From Clostridium sp. (lineage in GTDB: Bacteria > Bacillota > Clostridia > Clostridiales > Clostridiaceae), in the NCBI GenBank assembly GCA_015058405.1, contig SVCL01000091.1, positions 26,201 through 90,200 on the forward strand: a stretch of DNA of 64,000 bases. The letters are read 5' to 3'. Of this stretch, positions 1 through 9,370 are shown one piece after another. A program made the position numbers and the translations under genes. Under the pieces are notes generated by a model. That model worked only from the letters and a program-made list of their open reading frames with translations, made no database searches and was not told the DNA's origin. How positions within the stretch are numbered: position 1 is the first letter of the stretch; each line of letters begins with the position of its first letter.

Positions 1-980
1 AAGAACATGGTGTGATTAAATCTATGGAGGAAATTAAAGGCGTTGGTCATAGAATAGTTCACGGAGGAGAAAAATATGAAGATTCAGTAATAATAACTGA
101 TGAAGTAAAAGAATATATAAAGAAGTGCTATAAGTTAGCACCATTACATAACCCAGCAAATATTATTGGCATAGAAGCTTGTGAAGAGCTTATGCCAAAT
201 ACACCTATGGTTGGAGTGTTTGATACAGCATTTCATCAAAGCATGGAAGAAAACGTATACTTATATGCTCTTCCTTATGAACTTTATAAAGATCATAGAA
301 TAAGAAAGTATGGTTTTCATGGTACTTCTCATAAATATGTATCCCATGAAGCAGCTAAGTTTTTAGGAAAAGATTTTAATTCTTTAAAAATGATTACTTG
401 TCACTTAGGAAATGGTGCATCATTATGTGCAGTTAATAATGGTAAATCTATAGATACAACTATGGGATTTACACCTTTAGATGGAATAGTTATGGGAACT
501 AGAAGTGGAAGTGTAGATCCATCGATCCCTTTATATCTAATAAGTGAACTTAATTATTCTGTAGAAGAGGTAGATAAAATATTAAATAAAAAATCAGGTG
601 TATTAGGTATTTCAGGTATTAGTTCTGATTTTAGAGATTTAGAAAGAGAAGCTGATAATGGAAATGAAAAGGCTATTTTCGCATTAAAAATATATTGTAA
701 CAGAATAAAAAAGGAAATAGGCGCCTTTATTGCTGAAATGGGATATGTAGATGTTATTGTTTTTACAGCAGGTATAGGAGAAAATTCTCCAAAGGTAAGA
801 GCTGATGTAGTAAATGGGTTAGAAGATATAGGTGTGAAGATTGATTTGAAAAAAAATGAAGTAAAAGGTAAAGAAACTGATATATCTAGTGCAGATTCGA
901 AAGTAAAGGTATTAGTTATTCCAACTAATGAAGAATTATTAATTGGAAGAGATACTAGGAGATTAATTACAAAGAAGTAG
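1..980 (+). CDS. ackA: Acetate kinase (5'-truncated by window edge)
   Basis: Acetate kinase interconverts acetyl phosphate plus ADP with acetate plus ATP in the cytosol, the ATP-yielding end of fermentation with Pta. The frame is open to the first base, so the true start lies outside; about 325 of the usual ~400 residues are present. Family signatures are visible: GHRIVHGGE near the start, [29 protein letters not shown], and FTAGIGENS near the end. The missing part is the N-terminal NCGSSS-type nucleotide-binding segment. A GTG at 12 is in frame but is not the start. A terminator follows. Pta would be expected just upstream. Butyrate kinase is less likely because the motifs fit AckA closely. 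Confidence 0.96.
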   Translation, partial: EHGVIKSMEEIKGVGHRIVHGGEKYEDSVIITDEVKEYIKKCYKLAPLHNPANIIGIEACEELMPNTPMVGVFDTAFHQSMEENVYLYALPYELYKDHRIRKYGFHGTSHKYVSHEAAKFLGKDFNSLKMITCHLGNGASLCAVNNGKSIDTTMGFTPLDGIVMGTRSGSVDPSIPLYLISELNYSVEEVDKILNKKSGVLGISGISSDFRDLEREADNGNEKAIFALKIYCNRIKKEIGAFIAEMGYVDVIVFTAGIGENSPKVRADVVNGLEDIGVKIDLKKNEVKGKETDISSADSKVKVLVIPTNEELLIGRDTRRLITKK

Positions 981-984
981 TTTT

Positions 985-1034
985 AAAAGGAATTGATTGT
1001 AATTATTATCTAAATTACAGTTAGTTCCTTTTTA
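985..1034 (+). terminator. Intrinsic terminator after ackA
   Basis: A 20-bp imperfect stem (AAAAGGAATTGATTGTAATT against AATTACAGTTAGTTCCTTTT, with G-T pairs) closes an 8-base loop and runs into a T-rich tract. It separates ackA from the helicase gene. Confidence 0.8.
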
Positions 1035-1099
1035 TATATGAGAAATGTTTATGGTATAATAATTTGATATTATTTGTAAAATAGGAGAAATTAATTACT

Positions 1100-4039
1100 A
1101 TGAATTTCAAAGTAGAAAGTGTATTAGATAATGTAGTATTTTTTCATATGGAAACTACGGGTTTTAGTGAAGAAAATTCAGAAATAATTGAAATAGGAAT
1201 TGTTAAGATAAAAGATAAAGAGATAATTAAATATTCTACATTAATACGTCCTAGTAAAGATATAGGATATTCAAGTAATGAGATATTAAAAAAATATAAT
1301 AAAACAGATTTAATGAAAGCTAGAAGTTTAAATGAAGTAGAAATAGAAGTGGCAGGATTTTTGGGAAATTTACCTGTTATATGTCACAATTTAAATTTTG
1401 TACGAAAGTTTTTGAATAAATATATGAGTAAGGTAAATAATGAATTGCTAGATTCTAAGGAATTTGCAGCAATTTTAGAACCTTGGAGAAAAGAGTTTAC
1501 TGTAGAATCACTTATTAAAGAAATAACCAATTTAAATTATATAAATAGTAACAGCGCATTAGATCAATCAATAAATTTACTTATTGTAATAAATTCACTT
1601 TTATGCAGGCAATGGACTAGGGAGGAAAGTGCAGCTAAAAGAAAAAAATCAATGTATTTAACCTTAGTTAGAGATTATTCTTTATTAAATAGATGGAGTT
1701 GGACTAAATATTTAGAAAGACCATTAATATTTACTTATGAAGGATATGAATATGTAAATTACGAAGAAGATAGAACTATAAAGCCTAACCTAAAGAGTAT
1801 AAAGGTGGATTATAAAAGGTTTGAAGATTTATTGAAGGAAGTTGAAATATGGAATAATGGAGAAGATTTTAAATTTCAATTTAGAGAGGAACAAAGAGTT
1901 TTAGCTAAAAAAATAAGAGAAAACATAGAGAGAGAAGAAAGAATTTTAATAGAAGCTCCAACAGGAAGTGGAAAAACCTTTGCTTATGTACTTGTAGCTG
2001 CACTAAAGGCTTATATAAATAGTAATACTTATAAAGTCGAAGATGCATCTTTTATAATTTCTACAGATACAAAAGAATTACAAAATCAACTTATAAAGAA
2101 AGATATACCTAATATCCTATTAAAATTAGGTTTAGATAATAAAATAAAATATGGTGCAATAAAGGGAAAAAGTAATTACATATGTACAGAAAAGTTAATA
2201 AAAACTCAGTGTTTTAATGGAGATATTAATAGCATATTAGCCGAAATATTTTTAAAAAGACTTTGTAAAGATGGAAACTATGGAGATGTAGAAAATATTA
2301 ATTATTGGGCTTATATGCATTTTCAGTTAGATGAGTATATATCAAATGTACTTTGTGATAATGATGAATGTAATTTGGAAAAGTGCTATAGAAATTGTTA
2401 TTTGAAAAAAAGATACTTAGAGCTTCCTACAGAAAATATAACTGTCATTAATCATTCCTTACTGGCTAGCTGGCCTTATGGTGAAAAGAAGAAAATAACA
2501 CATTTAATAATAGATGAAGCTCATAATTTAATGGAAAAATGTTATGATTTCTTTTCGGAAGAATTTATATCAAATGACTTTCAAGAATTATTAAAAGGGG
2601 CTTGTGAAACTGAACCTACTATATATAGACAGCTAAATAATTTAAATGCTACCTATGGTTATAGGGAAGTAATAGATTTAGATAAGATTAAATATTGGGT
2701 TAAAGAAATTGACACCTATATAAGTATTTTGCTGAATAAGACTATTGAACTTAAGCTTGCTGGTGGAGAATACAATTTTAGATCTGAATATTATTTAGCA
2801 GAAGAAACGCTAGAAAAGAAGCTTATATTGTTAGAAGAAAACATAAATAAGATTAAAGAAAAAATATATGGTCTATATGCTTTACTTAATAAATATATTA
2901 GTAATATAACATTAGAGGGTGAAGAGGGAAAGGATGATAATGAGTGTATAGCTGTAAGTAATTATATTATGAAACTTAAGTCGGCCTTTGAAATACTTGA
3001 TGCTTTTTTGGAAAATCCAAAAGAAAATAGAAATTGTGCGAAGATTATAGAAATTTCAAAGGATTATAGTTATTTTAAAGTTACTAATACACCTTTAAAT
3101 ATTGATGAACTTTTTAATGAAAAAATATTAAAGGAAGTTAAAAGTACTACCTTTTTATCAGCTACTATGAGAAGTAATAATTCATTTAAAAGAGCTAAAT
3201 ATATTTTAGGACAAAAAGATGCAAAGGAATTAGTAATAGCACCAACCTTTGACTTGAAAAGACAAACTAAAATATTCATCCCTAAGGATATGGGGACTTA
3301 TAACAGTCCGAATTTTATTGAAAAATCTGCAAGGTTTATATTTGAAATGAGTAAAAAGACAGGAGGTCATATATTAGTTCTCTTTACTAATAATCTTAGA
3401 AAGAAGCTAGTTGAAGAACAATTATTAACTTTAATTAAGGGAACAGATATAGAAGTCTATACTCATAAGAAATCTATAAAATATTTAAAAGATAGAGAAA
3501 AGAACGTGATAATTTTAGGGAGTAAAGGCTTTTTTGAAGGAATTGATGTACCAGGAGATGCATTGACTTCTGTTATTATAGATAAAATTCCTAATAAGAG
3601 TTTGGAAGATCCGTTATTAAAGGCATTAACAACATATAAAAATCAAAAATATATGGAAGTTAACTATCCTAATCTTTGTATTAAGCTAAAGCAAGTTTAT
3701 GGGAGGCTTATTAGAAGTGTAATGGATTATGGATATTTTTGTATCTTGGATGCTGGACAAAATAATAATGTACTGTATAGATTAGAGAAAGATTTAAGTG
3801 GGCCAATGTTTGTTAAAACAAATAGCAACGTGATTTTGAGTACTATAGAATTTGATTTTAAAAGATGGAAAATTAAAAACTTAAATTCTATTTTACAAGA
3901 TATTGATGAAAAAAATATAAATGACGAAATCTTTAATAAGGAATCTAATAAAAGAAATAATTTTTGGATAAGAGAAGAAAAGTTATATGGGAAAGTTATG
4001 TATAAAAATAATAATATTACAGTGATAAAAAATAAATAA
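1100..4039 (+). CDS. dinG: DinG-family helicase with degenerate exonuclease domain
   Basis: Superfamily 2 XPD/DinG-like DNA helicase, 979 aa, cytosolic, for DNA repair or R-loop/D-loop unwinding. Residues 10-165 are a DnaQ-type exonuclease fold, as in Gram-positive DinG, but active-site residues are gone: motif I reads HMETTG instead of DxETTG (His16), and motif II reads HNLNFVRKFL with Val101 where Asp is expected. The helicase part is intact: Walker A PTGSGKT around 287-293 and DEAH box at 472-475. Between them Cys residues in NYIC and CDNDECNLEKCYRNC resemble a 4Fe-4S ligand set. The C-terminal part carries VYGRLIRS, the family's motif VI. So it is probably a helicase without nuclease activity; the exonuclease loss is an inference from these substitutions. 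Confidence 0.88.
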   Translation: MNFKVESVLDNVVFFHMETTGFSEENSEIIEIGIVKIKDKEIIKYSTLIRPSKDIGYSSNEILKKYNKTDLMKARSLNEVEIEVAGFLGNLPVICHNLNFVRKFLNKYMSKVNNELLDSKEFAAILEPWRKEFTVESLIKEITNLNYINSNSALDQSINLLIVINSLLCRQWTREESAAKRKKSMYLTLVRDYSLLNRWSWTKYLERPLIFTYEGYEYVNYEEDRTIKPNLKSIKVDYKRFEDLLKEVEIWNNGEDFKFQFREEQRVLAKKIRENIEREERILIEAPTGSGKTFAYVLVAALKAYINSNTYKVEDASFIISTDTKELQNQLIKKDIPNILLKLGLDNKIKYGAIKGKSNYICTEKLIKTQCFNGDINSILAEIFLKRLCKDGNYGDVENINYWAYMHFQLDEYISNVLCDNDECNLEKCYRNCYLKKRYLELPTENITVINHSLLASWPYGEKKKITHLIIDEAHNLMEKCYDFFSEEFISNDFQELLKGACETEPTIYRQLNNLNATYGYREVIDLDKIKYWVKEIDTYISILLNKTIELKLAGGEYNFRSEYYLAEETLEKKLILLEENINKIKEKIYGLYALLNKYISNITLEGEEGKDDNECIAVSNYIMKLKSAFEILDAFLENPKENRNCAKIIEISKDYSYFKVTNTPLNIDELFNEKILKEVKSTTFLSATMRSNNSFKRAKYILGQKDAKELVIAPTFDLKRQTKIFIPKDMGTYNSPNFIEKSARFIFEMSKKTGGHILVLFTNNLRKKLVEEQLLTLIKGTDIEVYTHKKSIKYLKDREKNVIILGSKGFFEGIDVPGDALTSVIIDKIPNKSLEDPLLKALTTYKNQKYMEVNYPNLCIKLKQVYGRLIRSVMDYGYFCILDAGQNNNVLYRLEKDLSGPMFVKTNSNVILSTIEFDFKRWKIKNLNSILQDIDEKNINDEIFNKESNKRNNFWIREEKLYGKVMYKNNNITVIKNK

Positions 4040-4198
4040 CACTATAAACAAAAGTAAAAATACAAATAAACCATTCGAAAAATAAGTCGGAATAAATAAG
4101 ACAAAAAAATAATGTTCGTATAATAGGACTTTGAATTCCTTTAAAAGGTATAAATAATGCATTAATAGTAAAAATAAATTAAAAAAAACATAAAAACA

Positions 4199-4239
4199 GA
4201 ACATTTTTCTTTTAATTATAAAAAACGTTCAATTTTTTC
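4199..4239 (+). terminator. Probable terminator of dinG
   Basis: GAACATTTTT pairs with AAAAACGTTC (one mismatch) around a 12-base AT loop, followed by AATTTTTTC. It lies 160 bases after the dinG stop, just before the promoter candidate for the next operon. Confidence 0.45.
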
Positions 4240-4268
4240 TTGCAAAAAGTAAAGTTTAGAGATAAAAT
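4240..4268 (+). promoter_or_regulatory. Candidate sigma-A promoter of the BMP transporter operon
   Basis: TTGCAA, exactly 17 bases, then TAAAAT, about 97 bases upstream of the GTG start. It is the best match in the 325-bp gap. Confidence 0.5.
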
Positions 4269-4364
4269 AAAATCGTAAATTGTATGGCGATAAATGTTTT
4301 AATGTAAATTTATTGTCAAATTTAAAATTAGTAGACTTAACTTTAAATAAGTGGAGGGGTAAAG

Positions 4365-5462
4365 GTGAAAAAGAAAGCATTAGCATTATTTCTAACTGGT
4401 TTATTATTAACTGGGGCATTAACAGGATGTGGAAGCAGTACTAAGGAAGGTTCTAAGAAAGAAGCTTTAAAAGTAGGTATGGTTACTGACTCTGGTACAA
4501 TTGATGATAAATCATTTAATCAAGGGGCTTGGGAAGGAATAAAGAAAGCTGAGAAAGAACTTGGAGTTAAGAGTAATTACCTTCAACCAGATGGAGAAAC
4601 ATTAGCAGATTATATGACAAAAATCAAAGATTTAAATGATGGAGAATTTAAGTTTATAGTAGCTCCAGGATTTAAGTTTGAACAAGCAATTTTTGAAGCT
4701 CAAGAAAAATATAAAGATGCTAAATTTATAATTATTGATGGATCACCTAACAATGGTCTTGAAGGGGATAAGAAAGAAGCTAAAGTTGGAGATAATACAG
4801 TAGCAGTTTCTTTCGCAGAAGAACAATCAGGATTTATGGCTGGTGTTGCTGCAGCACTTGAACTTAAAGAAGGAGACTTAGGATTTGTTGGTGGAATGAA
4901 GATTCCAGCAGTTCAAAAATATAACTATGGATTCCAACAAGGTGTTCAATATGCTAACGAAAAGTTAGGAACAAAGATGACAATAAAACCTGAAAATGTA
5001 ATATATCAAGGAACATTTAATAGTGCAGATGCAGGTCAACAATTAGCTGCAACTATGTATGATAGAGGAGTTAAGGCTGTATTTGCTGCAGCTGGTGGAA
5101 CAGGTTCAGGAGTTATTACTGAAGCTAAGACAAGAGCTAAAAAGGGAGAAAAGATTTGGGCTATAGGTGTAGATACAGATCAATATAGTGAAGGTGAATA
5201 TGAATCAGGAAAATCTGCAATATTAACTTCAGCTATGAAGAAGATAGATACTACAACTTATTCATTAATTAAAGATGAATTAGATGGTAATTTCCCAGGA
5301 GGAAAGAGCTTAGTATTAGATGCAACTAAGGATAGTGTTGGTATTCCAAACGAAAATCCAAACTTAAGCAAGGAAACTACAGATAAATGTTCAGAAGTAT
5401 TTGAAAAAGTTAAAAGTGGAGAAATTACAGTTTCAAAAGAACAAGGTAATTTAATTGGTTAA
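4365..5462 (+). CDS. BMP-family nucleoside-binding lipoprotein
   Basis: Extracellular substrate-binding lipoprotein of a nucleoside ABC importer (Bmp/PnrA/NupN family), 365 aa. The N-terminus is a lipoprotein signal peptide ending in the lipobox LTGC, so the mature protein is anchored at Cys22. Family motifs include GTIDDKSFNQ near residue 45, SFAEEQSGFMAG, GFVGGM and DTDQY. The start is GTG with GGAGGGG 5 bases upstream. It heads a four-gene set with an ATPase and two permeases, the NupNOPQ order. A strong terminator directly after it probably makes this the most abundant component. The substrate is probably purine nucleosides by family; the sequence does not decide it. Confidence 0.92.
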   Translation: MKKKALALFLTGLLLTGALTGCGSSTKEGSKKEALKVGMVTDSGTIDDKSFNQGAWEGIKKAEKELGVKSNYLQPDGETLADYMTKIKDLNDGEFKFIVAPGFKFEQAIFEAQEKYKDAKFIIIDGSPNNGLEGDKKEAKVGDNTVAVSFAEEQSGFMAGVAAALELKEGDLGFVGGMKIPAVQKYNYGFQQGVQYANEKLGTKMTIKPENVIYQGTFNSADAGQQLAATMYDRGVKAVFAAAGGTGSGVITEAKTRAKKGEKIWAIGVDTDQYSEGEYESGKSAILTSAMKKIDTTTYSLIKDELDGNFPGGKSLVLDATKDSVGIPNENPNLSKETTDKCSEVFEKVKSGEITVSKEQGNLIG

Positions 5463-5476
5463 TAATATAAGAAGAT

Positions 5477-5507
5477 AAAAAAAGACGGATCTTCCGTCTT
5501 TTTTTAT
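5477..5507 (+). terminator. Terminator/attenuator between binding protein and ATPase genes
   Basis: AAAAAGACGGA and TCCGTCTTTTT form an 11-bp stem on a 3-base loop, followed by T7. It lies inside the transporter operon, so it likely acts as a partial terminator that sets the ratio of binding protein to membrane components. Confidence 0.88.
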
Positions 5508-5551
5508 ACAAGTCATTTGGATAAGTAATTAATGTAATTGGAGGATTCAGA

Positions 5552-7090
5552 ATGGAATATGTAGTAGAAATGTTAAACATTCGAAAAGAGTTTCCTGGGA
5601 TAGTAGCGAATGATAATATAACTTTACAATTAAGAAAAGGTGAAATTCATGCTTTACTTGGAGAAAATGGTGCTGGTAAATCAACTCTTATGAGTGTTCT
5701 ATTTGGTATGTACAGGCCAGAAAAAGGTACTATAAAAGTAAAGGGAAAAGAAGTTAAGATTAGCAATCCTAATGTTGCAAATGACTTAGGAATAGGTATG
5801 GTTCATCAACATTTCAAACTAGTTGATAACTTTACAGTTACAGAAAACATTATATTAGGAAAAGAATCTAAAAAGTTTGGATTATTTTTAGATAAGAAGA
5901 AAGCAGCAAAGAGAATAGAAGAACTTTCTAAACAATATGGATTAAATGTTGATCCTTATGCAAAAATTGAAGATATTAGTGTTGGTATGCAACAAAGAGT
6001 TGAGATACTTAAGATGTTATATAGAAATGCTGAGGTTTTAATTTTTGATGAACCAACAGCAGTATTAACACCTCAAGAAATAGAAGAACTTATTGCTATA
6101 TGGAAACACCTTGTAAAAGAAGGTAAATCAATAATTATTATAACTCATAAGTTAAAGGAAATTAAGGCAGCTGCAGATAGATGTACTGTCATTAGAAGAG
6201 GAAGATATGTTGGAACAGTAGATGTCAAAGATACATCAGAGGCAGAAATGGCAAAGATGATGGTTGGACGTGAAGTTTCATTTAGTGTAGATAAATCAGA
6301 GTATAAACCAGGAGATGTTGTAGCAAGAATAGAACATCTTAATGTTAAAAATAATAAAAAAGTATTAGGATTAAAGGACTTTACCATTGATGTTAAAGCT
6401 GGAGAAGTATTAGGAATTGCAGGGGTAGAAGGTAATGGACAAACAGAACTTGTAGAAGCAATTACTGGTCTTAGAAAAGTTGAATCAGGAAGAATTGAAT
6501 TAATGGGTGAAGATATAACTAATTTAAGTATTAGAGATAGAATTGAAAAAGGTATGGCCCATATACCAGAAGATCGTCAAAAAAGAGGTTTAGTATTAGA
6601 TTATTCTGTAGAAGAGAATATGATACTTGAAAAATATATGAAAGAACCATTTTCTAATAAATATGGAATCCTTAATAAAGGTGAAATAAGAAAATATGCT
6701 GATAAAATAATTAAGGATTTTGATGTTAGATCTGGAGAAGGAGCAATTTCATTATCTAGAACTTTATCAGGAGGAAATCAGCAAAAAGCAATTATAGGAC
6801 GTGAAATAGAGCTTAAGCCAGAACTTTTAATTGCAGTTCAACCTACAAGAGGTCTTGATGTTGGTTCTATTGAATATATACATAAGAGACTTGTAGAGCA
6901 AAGAGAAAAAGGAAAAGCTGTAATTTTAGTGTCACTAGAATTAGATGAAATACTTACAGTATCAGATAGAATTGCTGTTGTTAATAACGGAGAGTTAATA
7001 GGAATAGTAAATGCTAAAGAAACTGATGAAAAAGAAATTGGTTTAATGATGGCTGGAGTAAAAAAGGAGGACAAAGATAATGAAAAATAA
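5552..7090 (+). CDS. Nucleoside ABC transporter, tandem ATPase
   Basis: Cytosolic ATPase of the BMP-type nucleoside importer, 512 aa with two ABC domains in tandem, as in NupO and sugar importers of the RbsA type. Domain 1 (about 1-245) has Walker A GENGAGKST, signature SVGMQQR and Walker B LIFDEPTAVLTP. Domain 2 (about 255-505) has the diverged Walker A GVEGNGQTE, signature LSGGNQQK and Walker B LLIAVQPTRGLD; Gln in place of the catalytic acidic position is normal for this half. The start ATG has GGAG 8 bases upstream. Its 3' end overlaps the next gene by 11 bases, implying translational coupling. Confidence 0.93.
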   Translation: MEYVVEMLNIRKEFPGIVANDNITLQLRKGEIHALLGENGAGKSTLMSVLFGMYRPEKGTIKVKGKEVKISNPNVANDLGIGMVHQHFKLVDNFTVTENIILGKESKKFGLFLDKKKAAKRIEELSKQYGLNVDPYAKIEDISVGMQQRVEILKMLYRNAEVLIFDEPTAVLTPQEIEELIAIWKHLVKEGKSIIIITHKLKEIKAAADRCTVIRRGRYVGTVDVKDTSEAEMAKMMVGREVSFSVDKSEYKPGDVVARIEHLNVKNNKKVLGLKDFTIDVKAGEVLGIAGVEGNGQTELVEAITGLRKVESGRIELMGEDITNLSIRDRIEKGMAHIPEDRQKRGLVLDYSVEENMILEKYMKEPFSNKYGILNKGEIRKYADKIIKDFDVRSGEGAISLSRTLSGGNQQKAIIGREIELKPELLIAVQPTRGLDVGSIEYIHKRLVEQREKGKAVILVSLELDEILTVSDRIAVVNNGELIGIVNAKETDEKEIGLMMAGVKKEDKDNEK

Positions 7091-8144
7091 TGGATTAAAA
7101 TCAATTCTTGCTATTATCTTAGGATTGATTGCAGGAGCATTATTGATGATAGCTATGGGACATGATCCTGCTGAAGGATATAAGTATTTATTCCAAGGTG
7201 GATTAAAGTCAGTAGAAAGAATTGCCAATACAGTGGCTACTGCTACTCCTTTAATATTAACAGGATTATCTTTGGCTTTTGCATTTAAGACTGGATTATT
7301 TAATATAGGTGCTCCAGGACAATTGTTATTTGGTGCTTTCTGTGGTACAGCAATAGCTTTAACATGTGATAGTTTACCAAGACCATTATTATTACTTCTA
7401 ATAGTATTATCAGGATTATTAGGAGGAGCTTTATGTGCAGGTTTAGTTGGATATTTAAAAGCTAAATTTAATGTTCATGAAGTTGTTGGTTCAATTATGT
7501 TAAACTGGACAATATATTGGATAGTTTATTATGTAATACCAGCTTACTTTAAAGCAGAAGGTGCTGAAACAGAATCAAAACAAATACCAGAAGTAGCTTC
7601 ATTAAAAGCACCATGGCTTACTGATTTATTTCAAGGTTCTTTCTTAAATTATGGAATTATAATAGCTTTATTAGCAGTTGTAGTATTCTGGTTTATTATA
7701 GAAAAAACAACTTTAGGATATGAATTAAAAGCAGTTGGATTTAATAGATATTCAGCAGAATATGCAGGTATTTCAGTTAACAAAAATATAGTAATTGCAA
7801 TGATGATATCAGGTGCATTATCAGGTTTAGCTGGTGTAGCTCAATATTTAGGAAATGCTACATGTATGCAAATTGGTGTTATGCCAGAACAAGGCTTTGA
7901 TGGTATAGCAGTTGCATTACTTGGTGGAAGCACTCCTGTAGGAGTTTTACTTTCAGCATTATTCTTTGGACTTTTATATGCAGGTAAAGGATTTATGACT
8001 ACTATGGCAAGTATACCACCAGAAATAGCTGATACAATAATGGCTATAATAATATACTTTGCAGCTACAAGTATGATTATGGACAAGGTAATAAATAAGT
8101 TTAAACATAAAAAAGAAATAAAAGATGCGAAGGAGGAGAAATAA
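7080..8144 (+). CDS. Nucleoside ABC transporter permease 1
   Basis: Integral membrane permease, 354 aa, of the BPD_transp_2 (LivH/RbsC-like) fold, matching NupP. Hydrophobic segments run throughout, starting with SILAIILGLIAGALLMIA at 5-25. The motif GLSLAFAFKTGLFNIGAPGQ near 60 and the cytoplasmic-loop region GYELKAVGFNRYSAEYAGI near 215 are family hallmarks. It overlaps the ATPase gene by 11 bases and ends one base before the next ATG. Confidence 0.92.
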   Translation: MKNNGLKSILAIILGLIAGALLMIAMGHDPAEGYKYLFQGGLKSVERIANTVATATPLILTGLSLAFAFKTGLFNIGAPGQLLFGAFCGTAIALTCDSLPRPLLLLLIVLSGLLGGALCAGLVGYLKAKFNVHEVVGSIMLNWTIYWIVYYVIPAYFKAEGAETESKQIPEVASLKAPWLTDLFQGSFLNYGIIIALLAVVVFWFIIEKTTLGYELKAVGFNRYSAEYAGISVNKNIVIAMMISGALSGLAGVAQYLGNATCMQIGVMPEQGFDGIAVALLGGSTPVGVLLSALFFGLLYAGKGFMTTMASIPPEIADTIMAIIIYFAATSMIMDKVINKFKHKKEIKDAKEEK

Positions 8145-8145
8145 T

Positions 8146-9084
8146 ATGTTACAACAAATTTTTCCTTATGCAATAGCATATACAGTACCTTTACTATTAG
8201 CAGCATTAGGTGCAGTATTTTGTGAAAGAAGTGGAGTAGTTAATGTAGGCTTAGATGGGCTTATGATATGTGGTTCCTTTGTAGGAGCTTATACAATTGT
8301 TACTTTAGAAAATCAAGGTAATGAATATGCATTATGGCTAGGACTTTTAGCAGCTGTAATTGCTGGAATAGTATTTTCATTATTACATGCTTTTGCTAGT
8401 GTAACTTTAAATGCTAATCAAGTAATTAGTGGTACAGCTATTAACATGATAGCTGGAGCATTAACAGTATTCTTAGCAAGAAATATTACAGGTAGTGGTA
8501 ACATAAGAATAGGATTAGGATTCTCACCAGTAGATATACCAGTTCTTTCTAGTATTCCTGTTGTAGGACCATTATTCTTTACAAAGACTTATGCTACAAC
8601 ATGGCTTGCTTTAGGTATATTGGTAATTAGTATAATAGTTTTAAATAAAACAAGCTTTGGATTAAGATTAAAAGCTTGTGGTGAACATCCAGAAGCAGTA
8701 GATTCAGTTGGTGTTAATGTATATGTTATGAGATATATAGGGGTAATGCTTTCAGGAGCATTAGCTTCACTTGCAGGAGCTGTAATCATCGTAACTTATG
8801 GTGGAGAATTTAATGGATCAGTATCAGGTCTTGGATTCTTAGCCTTAGCAGCATTAATATTTGGACAATGGAAACCATTAGGTGTACTTGGAGCTACATT
8901 CTTCTTTGGATTTGCATCTACACTTGCAAATGTATCTCAAGTTATGCCAGAGTTAGCATCAGTGCCAATGGTTTATTTAAAGATATTCCCTTATGTTGCT
9001 ACATTATTTGTACTTGTTTTCTTCTCAAAGAGATCACGTGCACCAAAAGCATCAGGAGAACCATTTGAACCAGGTAAGCGATAA
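8146..9084 (+). CDS. Nucleoside ABC transporter permease 2
   Basis: Second membrane permease, 312 aa, matching NupQ. It shows the paired-permease motifs GLDGLMICGS near 45, LNANQVISGTAINMIAG near 95 and GLRLKACGEHPEAVDSVG near 180. I place the start at the ATG at 8146, with AGGAGGAG 8 bases upstream inside the end of the preceding gene. An in-frame ATG at 8125 would lie upstream of that ribosome site. A long palindromic element follows the stop and probably ends the operon. Confidence 0.92.
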   Translation: MLQQIFPYAIAYTVPLLLAALGAVFCERSGVVNVGLDGLMICGSFVGAYTIVTLENQGNEYALWLGLLAAVIAGIVFSLLHAFASVTLNANQVISGTAINMIAGALTVFLARNITGSGNIRIGLGFSPVDIPVLSSIPVVGPLFFTKTYATTWLALGILVISIIVLNKTSFGLRLKACGEHPEAVDSVGVNVYVMRYIGVMLSGALASLAGAVIIVTYGGEFNGSVSGLGFLALAALIFGQWKPLGVLGATFFFGFASTLANVSQVMPELASVPMVYLKIFPYVATLFVLVFFSKRSRAPKASGEPFEPGKR

Positions 9085-9370
9085 GATTAATCATTAAAGA
9101 TGTTATGATATCAAAAAAAGATAAAATAATTAGCTACGTATAGACGGTTTGATTTCGGAAGAATTTCATCTTTTAAATGGTACTTGAAGCGTTAAGAAGG
9201 TTTAATTGTTTGAGTGTATACGAGTTTTAAACCTTTAGCGTAAAGTTCCATTTAAAAGATGAAATTCTAGCTCTTATCAAAATGCTATACTCCGCTAATT
9301 ATTTTATCTTTTTTTATTATACTATCTTTATGTTAAATATTTTTTATGATGTCACTTATTTATAATAAAG
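9085..9370. other. Intergenic gap between convergent genes, filled by palindromic element A
   Basis: Nearly all of the gap is the imperfect palindrome described at 9092-9332. No open frame or known RNA was recognised. Confidence 0.7.
9092..9332. repeat. Palindromic element A (long form)
   Basis: About 240 bp. The left arm (9092-9205) and right arm (9226-9332) are imperfect reverse complements around a ~20-base centre. Exact blocks include AAAAAAAGATAAAATAATTA (left, around 9113) and AATTTCATCTTTTAAATGG (around 9162), each mirrored on the right. The core AAAGATGTTATGATATCAAA also occurs in elements B (47523-47656) and C (13779-13887). It sits between convergent genes, so it may act as a bidirectional terminator. 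Confidence 0.75.

Larger units (their letters stand above)
4040..4364. other. 325-bp intergenic region before the nucleoside transporter
   Basis: Very AT-rich and without a coding signal. It holds a terminator-like hairpin at 4199-4239 and a promoter candidate at 4240-4268. I looked for a purine riboswitch, which would suit the downstream genes, and found neither the conserved J2/3 motif nor the loop motifs. Confidence 0.6.

Noticed and set aside
4040..4364. Purine riboswitch before the nucleoside transporter
   Set aside because: The sequence CGTATAATAGGACTTTGAATT looked suggestive, but the conserved junction and loop motifs are missing.
7841..8206. 121-codon minus-strand frame opposite the permease genes
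   Set aside because: Shadow of the permease coding sequence; composition follows the opposite strand's codons.
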